The position numbers and the translations under genes are program-made. DNA of 64,000 nt from positions 28,467,732 to 28,531,731 of the forward strand of contig NC_088304.1 in NCBI RefSeq assembly GCF_032854445.1. Direction: 5' to 3'. The notes under the pieces are model-generated. The model worked only from the letters and a program-made list of their open reading frames with translations, was not told where the DNA came from and searched no databases. This DNA comes from Liolophura sinensis (taxonomy: Eukaryota; Mollusca; Polyplacophora; Chitonida; Chitonidae). Shown piece after piece: positions 59,478 to 64,000 of this stretch (within the stretch, counting starts at the first letter, position 1; every line of letters starts with the position of its first letter).

Positions 59478-59997
59478 ACTAACCTGAAGTAGTTAAATCA
59501 GGTATATTCTAGCTTCCTGTGTTTCACATGCAATGTTTCTGAAATGGCATACTGCGTCGCAGATTAGCCATGAATCCAAGGCAATATGCTGCCACATGTA
59601 ACAAACGACACCAATTAAAATACTTCTCTGCATCAAGAAAAGATATTGGTTTTTGAGCAACACACAAAGCATTGACACACTTAAGCCCTGATATTTCATG
59701 ACTTCCACCAAAACCAGGATCAACTGGCGAGTTTGTGTAACGGCTCCTTAAGGAAAGATGGTCCGTGTGACCACCGACACCCTAATTCCTCAGAAGCCAG
59801 GCAACTAGTTAAATCATCAGCAGGGTTTATCTCAGTGGGTACAGATTTCCAGCTGTCTCCCCCTCCCCCGGCATGTTCCCTGTAATTCAACTTCACGAAT
59901 ACTTACAATGGCCTTCCTTTGTATACATTCAGAGCGTAGCCAGTGCAATACAATTTGCGAATCCGTACAAACGTAAGTGTGGTTGGCTCATTAACAA

Positions 59998-60300
59998 CTA
60001 TTTGGCTATCCTGGGTGCTAGAAGGGCCCCCATCAGTTCTAAGCGTCGGACTGTGGTGTGTTGAAGGGGCGCTACTTTACATTTAGCGGTACCTAAACAA
60101 AAAGAGGGAGTAGACGCTGTGTACAACAAAATGTACACAACAGCACCATAAGCACTTTTACTTTCATCTGAAAACACATGCATGTATGGCGAATTAACAG
60201 CTCCGATTGGTTTAATACACCTAGGGAAAGTTACGAACTTCAATTTCAACAAATATGCCAAAATGTCTCGCCACTTTTCACAAATTTCAACTGGCAACAA
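59998..60300 (-). pseudogene. RNase H of BEL element 2
   Basis: 100 codons with HVFSDESKSAYGAVVYI (first Asp) and KVAPLQHTTVRRLELMGALL, where the usual P-R-x-E-L is R-R-L-E-L. It is preceded by the BEL connection EICEKWRDILAYLLKL. The remainder downstream to 59500 is frameshifted. Confidence 0.7.
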
Positions 60301-60374
60301 TTCATCCCAGTCATACTTCTTAGAACGTCATATGTCCTGCATAACGACACGCGCTTTAATCGTTACACATGTAG

Positions 60375-61110
60375 CTAAACCCAACGGGTCAAACATCGCA
60401 GAGATTTTTTAAAGAATGTTTCTTTAGGGGTATTGGTTAAGTCTGTGGGATTCCAAACTACACCGAGTGTCTTTATCCGCTTTTGATCTAAACTAACGTC
60501 TACCTCAGATCTGCAGTGCTCAACATTTGACTCTTCTAATTTTGAAGAAACACACCACTCCTTAACGTGAAAGCCAAATTTACTGCGAACAAATTCTACA
60601 TCTTTTATAGGCTGATGTTCCACATTAAAAGATTCGCATGGATGGATTAAACCATCTAAATATCGATTCTTCCCAAGAACATTACTGACATGAGGAAATT
60701 GCTGTCTAGATTCGTCCGCTATCTGCAGCCTGACAAAGGTCGGAAGGTCGGGCATGGTTTTACACCGAACGGCATTGTGTTGAGCTTATAAATTACAGGG
60801 TTTTGGATAATGTTTAAATTACGCCACAGATAACGGTGTACATGAGTGTCCTTCTGCGGTAAATGAATCTGCAAAACATTTTTGAAATATCTCCAGCGAA
60901 GGCTGCAAAATCCTCTCTAAAATGAACCAAAACAACAAAGGATTACCTATCAGACCCGGTCCTTTGTACAAAAAATGTTGAGCGAAGTGCCCTGGATTTT
61001 ACTAGCTGGATCAAAAACTGGTTCTTTCCTGTCCTCCTTAGAGTCACTTGGAGACAATTGCAAGTTGCTGCCTGAACACCCATGGTTTCAAATTCATAGA
61101 CGTTTTCAGG
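60375..61110 (-). pseudogene. Reverse transcriptase of BEL element 2 (YLDG)
   Basis: The frame 60375-60755 contains the catalytic region as RYLDGLIHPCES, with Gly instead of the second Asp, followed by KFGFHVKEWCVSS and KRIKTLGVVWNP. Upstream, MPFGVKPCPTF and HRYLWRNLN can be read across frame breaks up to about 60900. The first catalytic Asp region is not clearly readable. It is not functional. Confidence 0.7.
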
Positions 61111-61440
61111 TTAATTTTTTGAATAAAATTTAGAGATGGCATTACTGGCTCATTAACATTATACAATCCTATAAGACAACATCCCTAAAGGTGTTCTCTT
61201 TGCTATAGGCTGGAATGGCAAATCTTGTATTTAAATCTACATGAAGATGTGGATAATTCACCCATAATATTAGATCAAAAGGTCCAGCTTTACTGGGGAT
61301 GTCTATGTCTGACAGATGTCTAAGGAATTTTAGCCAACATCTATCTAGAGCAGGGATGCTAAGAATAGTTTGATCAGTTTCACGTACTTTGGTAACATGC
61401 TCCCTCCCCCATTCAATGGCGAAACACAGACCTTAACTTT

Positions 61441-61704
61441 TCAACTTTGTGGCTGATGTATCTCTTCCCGTCCAACAACTGTCGGACTAAGACCACTTTT
61501 ACCTTGAAAACCAAGTGCCTTAGCAAATGATGTTCTAATGATTGTTGTTCCAGCGCCACTATCTACCAAACCATTGCCTTCGAGAGATTTGCCATTCTCT
61601 GAGCAAAATAAAATTATGACAACATGCATAATAGTACCTTTATCTAAATAAAAGCTAGTGTCACCATCAACTGTCATGTCATTATTCAATAGCCGATTAC
61701 GCAA
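61441..61704 (-). pseudogene. Protease of BEL element 2
   Basis: 88 codons with the retropepsin motif LVDSGAGTTIIRTSFAKALG (DSGA). Upstream, near 61710-61760, a Cys-rich string ECGSKSKCIVNSCNRLRN may be the worn end of the gag zinc region. Confidence 0.7.
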
Positions 61705-62800
61705 TCTATTACAGCTATTTACAATACATTTACTCTTTGATCCACACTCTGTGTTTACAAGGTTCCGTTGTCAAGCACAGAGAACGTAATCGATTTTCCT
61801 TCACAAACTTTAGCCGCTTAGAGACATATGAATCAACAAAATTGGCGCAATTTATTATTTTATGTTTATCTTTATAAAGCTGTTTTATCATATGCCCTTG
61901 TAGTGAATAAACTTCCCTTTTACCCCTAGATTCAAATGATGCTTCTTACTTTAGGCCACCAAAATCTGTGTCAAAAAATGCTTGTAAACTATAGTTTGCT
62001 GTTGTGCCCTATCCCTTATATGGACAACTTCAGGTGCCCACCTGCCAGTCATATAAACAGGAATAATAATTGATCTAAGATTATTATTGGGAATAATATT
62101 AGAAAAGCATTAAAGTTTATGAAAAGTAGCTTTGGCAGTGACCAAATCAATAGAGAAATTGCGTAAAGTATTTCTATCACTTACATGAATTGCAGAGCAG
62201 CCAATAAGATTGTTTATCTATGCTCTACCAATAACACTGGGTTTATTACTCTTTAAGCTGCTCAAGTGCGGTTGCAGACATATGACCACTTGAACCAAGG
62301 TCAGAAATGATACGATTAGCATCACCAATAAGAGGAGTTTCAGCTGTGCCATTCTAACATCATCAGATAAATGAGGCTTACTGTGTACATGTATTTTAAA
62401 ACATTGAATAAAATCAACATACATCAATAGATCTCAATGAAATTGAGGAAATTCTACAGATGGCACATCACTACTGGCTTCTAGTCAAAAGAGTGCTGTT
62501 GCAATTGGCATATTATCCATATTTATAGTAAGCTCAGTTTCTTTAAATTCTATCAAATCGTCAACCCATTTATTAAAACATTTAACAGGGTTAAAGGTAT
62601 GCCCTTTGCATACGGATAGATGACTTACTGGGTAGTGAATTAAGTTCATGTTCGCCTTTTAGTTCAATACTACCGAATGTCACTGCATTACCGGACAAGT
62701 CACTCTGGACTGGATTCACTTGACCATTAACTTGACTCACTGTAACGTTCTCCTGTACTAACAGGCTCTTTAAACCCTTCATCTGATGTAAGATCCTGAA
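61705..62800 (-). pseudogene. Gag of BEL element 2
   Basis: A BEL gag pattern is readable in pieces: YVDFIQCFKIHVHSKPHLSD and DVRMAQLKLL in the frame 62218-62427, with further broken strings (SIDLVTAKATF near 62140). Before it, 62591-62782 gives a Ser/Val-rich stretch without known domain. Stops are frequent. Confidence 0.55.
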
Positions 62801-63085
62801 CTACAGATATCCTTCTGCTGGACTCTTGGCTCTGTATACCTGCCTTCAGCCAAGTTATGGCTCCAGTTATTTTGCCTTTTATTTATTTCCGTCTATTTTT
62901 CATGAATGTTTCTCTTGTATCTTCATCACTGTCAGAAATGGCCAGTTCAGAGTGTGCGGTGAGTTCATAAATGTCTTCACGTTCAGCTATAATTGCTATT
63001 GATGTCCGCCAACAAAGTGCAATGTCTATTGTACTAACCTAATTGTCTTGGGTCTTAATCTTCAGAATTTTGGTTGAGATAGATC
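62801..63085. other. 5' leader of BEL element 2
   Basis: Lies between the gag remnant and the right LTR. No primer-binding site was recognised. Confidence 0.4.
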
Positions 63086-63327
63086 AAATACCGCATAATG
63101 CAAGTGAACTTCCTTCTTAACGTTTGGATCCTTATAATTAATCCATTTGAAGGGTTGTTCTACAACTGTAATAAATACACATACAATGAGTATTTTTCCT
63201 TGCTTTAAATATACATTACATTATACAACAAACACAATCGTATAAATATTGTTTTTATAGTTTCTATAATTCTGTAAATAACGCTTTGTAAACGTAAGTT
63301 ACGTATTAATTTATCACACCATATAAA
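63086..63327 (-). repeat. 5' LTR of BEL element 2
   Basis: Pairs with 57572-57829. Immediately right of it, array LINE sequence resumes. Confidence 0.65.
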
Positions 63328-63800
63328 ATAAAATCTATCGTTCCAGGTCAGTAATCGCAAGGTCAATTCCCGAAAACGACGTATAACACAAACCACCAAA
63401 GAATTGAGAAAGCATATAAAGTACAAAAAATAGGACGGAATCATGCAAAGAGAAGCAGTCAACAGTTTTCAGTGATGTCTGAAAGACGCATGGTATGTTG
63501 TAGCCGACTGAGTAAAATCAGTATTCAAATCGTGTACCATGCTAGAATATTAGTTGTCGATAACAAACTACGTATCTCAGTTGCGCCTTGAGTGCAACCG
63601 TTCATAAACCCAACGTGGGGACCTAATGCAACACGATGAATATTGACCTGGGTTACGCTCAATTAGCCACAGCATAAAGCAGAGCGCCAGAGATTCTGCA
63701 CTCTCAGTCCATATTTACGTACAAGACAATTATATTTATTCTGACACTTCAGAAACTTGAAGTGAAGGCGTTTGGTGGAACTTGTGACGCTGATTGAAAT
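63321..63800 (+). mobile_element. LINE remnant, right part (U10)
   Basis: Matches the type II LINE between its RT fragment two and RNase H (compare 5325-5720): taatcgcaaggtcaattc, accatgctagaatattagtt, agagattctgcactc. It continues the LINE cut at 48022. No open domain. Confidence 0.7.
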
Positions 63801-63809
63801 TGGCAAACA

Positions 63810-64000
63810 ACACAGATATACATACCTGTGTCACATGTAGATGTGATCTAGTACACAGATATGCGCACCTATGTCACATGTAGATGTGACCTAATACACA
63901 GATATACACGCCTGTGTCACATGCAGATGTGGCCTAATGCACAGGTATGCACATCTGTGTCACATACAGATGTGGCCTAATACACAGATATGCACACCTG
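63810..64000. repeat. Minisatellite, 43-bp unit
   Basis: Units start at 63810, 63853, 63896, 63939 and 63982, giving about 4.4 copies before the window ends. Each has acacagatat, a gcacctgtgtcacat-like middle and gatgtggcctaat. The array continues beyond the window. Confidence 0.95.

Larger units (their letters stand above)
57572..63327 (-). mobile_element. BEL/Pao retrotransposon 2, decayed
   Basis: Repeats at 57572-57829 and 63086-63327 flank minus-strand fragments of gag, protease, RT, RNase H and integrase in BEL order. It belongs to a different family from element 1: LTRs, motifs and linker sequences do not match. Frames are short and broken throughout, so it is older or faster-decayed. 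Confidence 0.75.

Noticed and set aside
63810-64000. CRISPR-like array
   Set aside because: Whole 43-bp units repeat with no unique spacers, in a eukaryotic context. It is a minisatellite.

Overview
The window looks like a non-coding-rich, AT-rich stretch of an invertebrate nuclear genome, most likely a mollusc and perhaps a vetigastropod (abalone or relative). The phylum-level guess rests on the repeat repertoire: jockey-like LINEs, BEL/Pao and Ty3/gypsy elements, and a SINE-like motif at about 43300-43370 of a kind I associate with abalone genomes. No sequence search was possible. There are no bacterial-style operons, rRNA genes or CRISPR arrays.

Positions 1-42649 are a head-to-tail array of eight units (U1-U8) of about 4-5 kb, all on the + strand. 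Worn continuations (U9, and a fragment of U10) reach the end of the window. Each typical unit holds a dead, 5'-truncated LINE, then a 99-bp ankyrin-repeat exon (exon A), an intron of about 1.6 kb, and a second 99-bp ankyrin exon (exon B). Every intact exon is exactly one 33-residue ankyrin repeat, starts and ends in phase 0, and keeps AG and GT splice signals. Seven A exons and eight B exons are open. Spliced in order they would give about 490 residues of continuous ankyrin stack. The simplest reading is part of one ankyrin gene growing by tandem duplication of a two-exon block, with a LINE fossil carried along. First and last exons are not in the window.

Later insertions decorate the array. 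U3 holds a 6.4-kb Ty3/gypsy element (12394-18770, minus strand) whose integrase lies upstream of reverse transcriptase, with a SCAN-like gag segment: the signature of the Gmr1 lineage. A solo LTR of the same family is nested in its RT, and U8 preserves the matching empty site. In U8 the LINE is replaced by a fragment of a Crypton-like tyrosine recombinase. U9 has lost both exons, one of them around a Tc1/mariner-like element (46218-47712).

The LINE of U10 is split by about 15.3 kb of inserted DNA (48023-63320). This comprises a nearly complete but frameshifted BEL/Pao element with LTRs (47989-55828), a 1.7-kb spacer with direct repeats and small transposon remnants, and a second, more decayed BEL/Pao element (57572-63327). 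The window ends in a 43-bp minisatellite.

Apart from the ankyrin exons, no gene looks functional. Every transposon has frameshifts, stops or altered catalytic residues.
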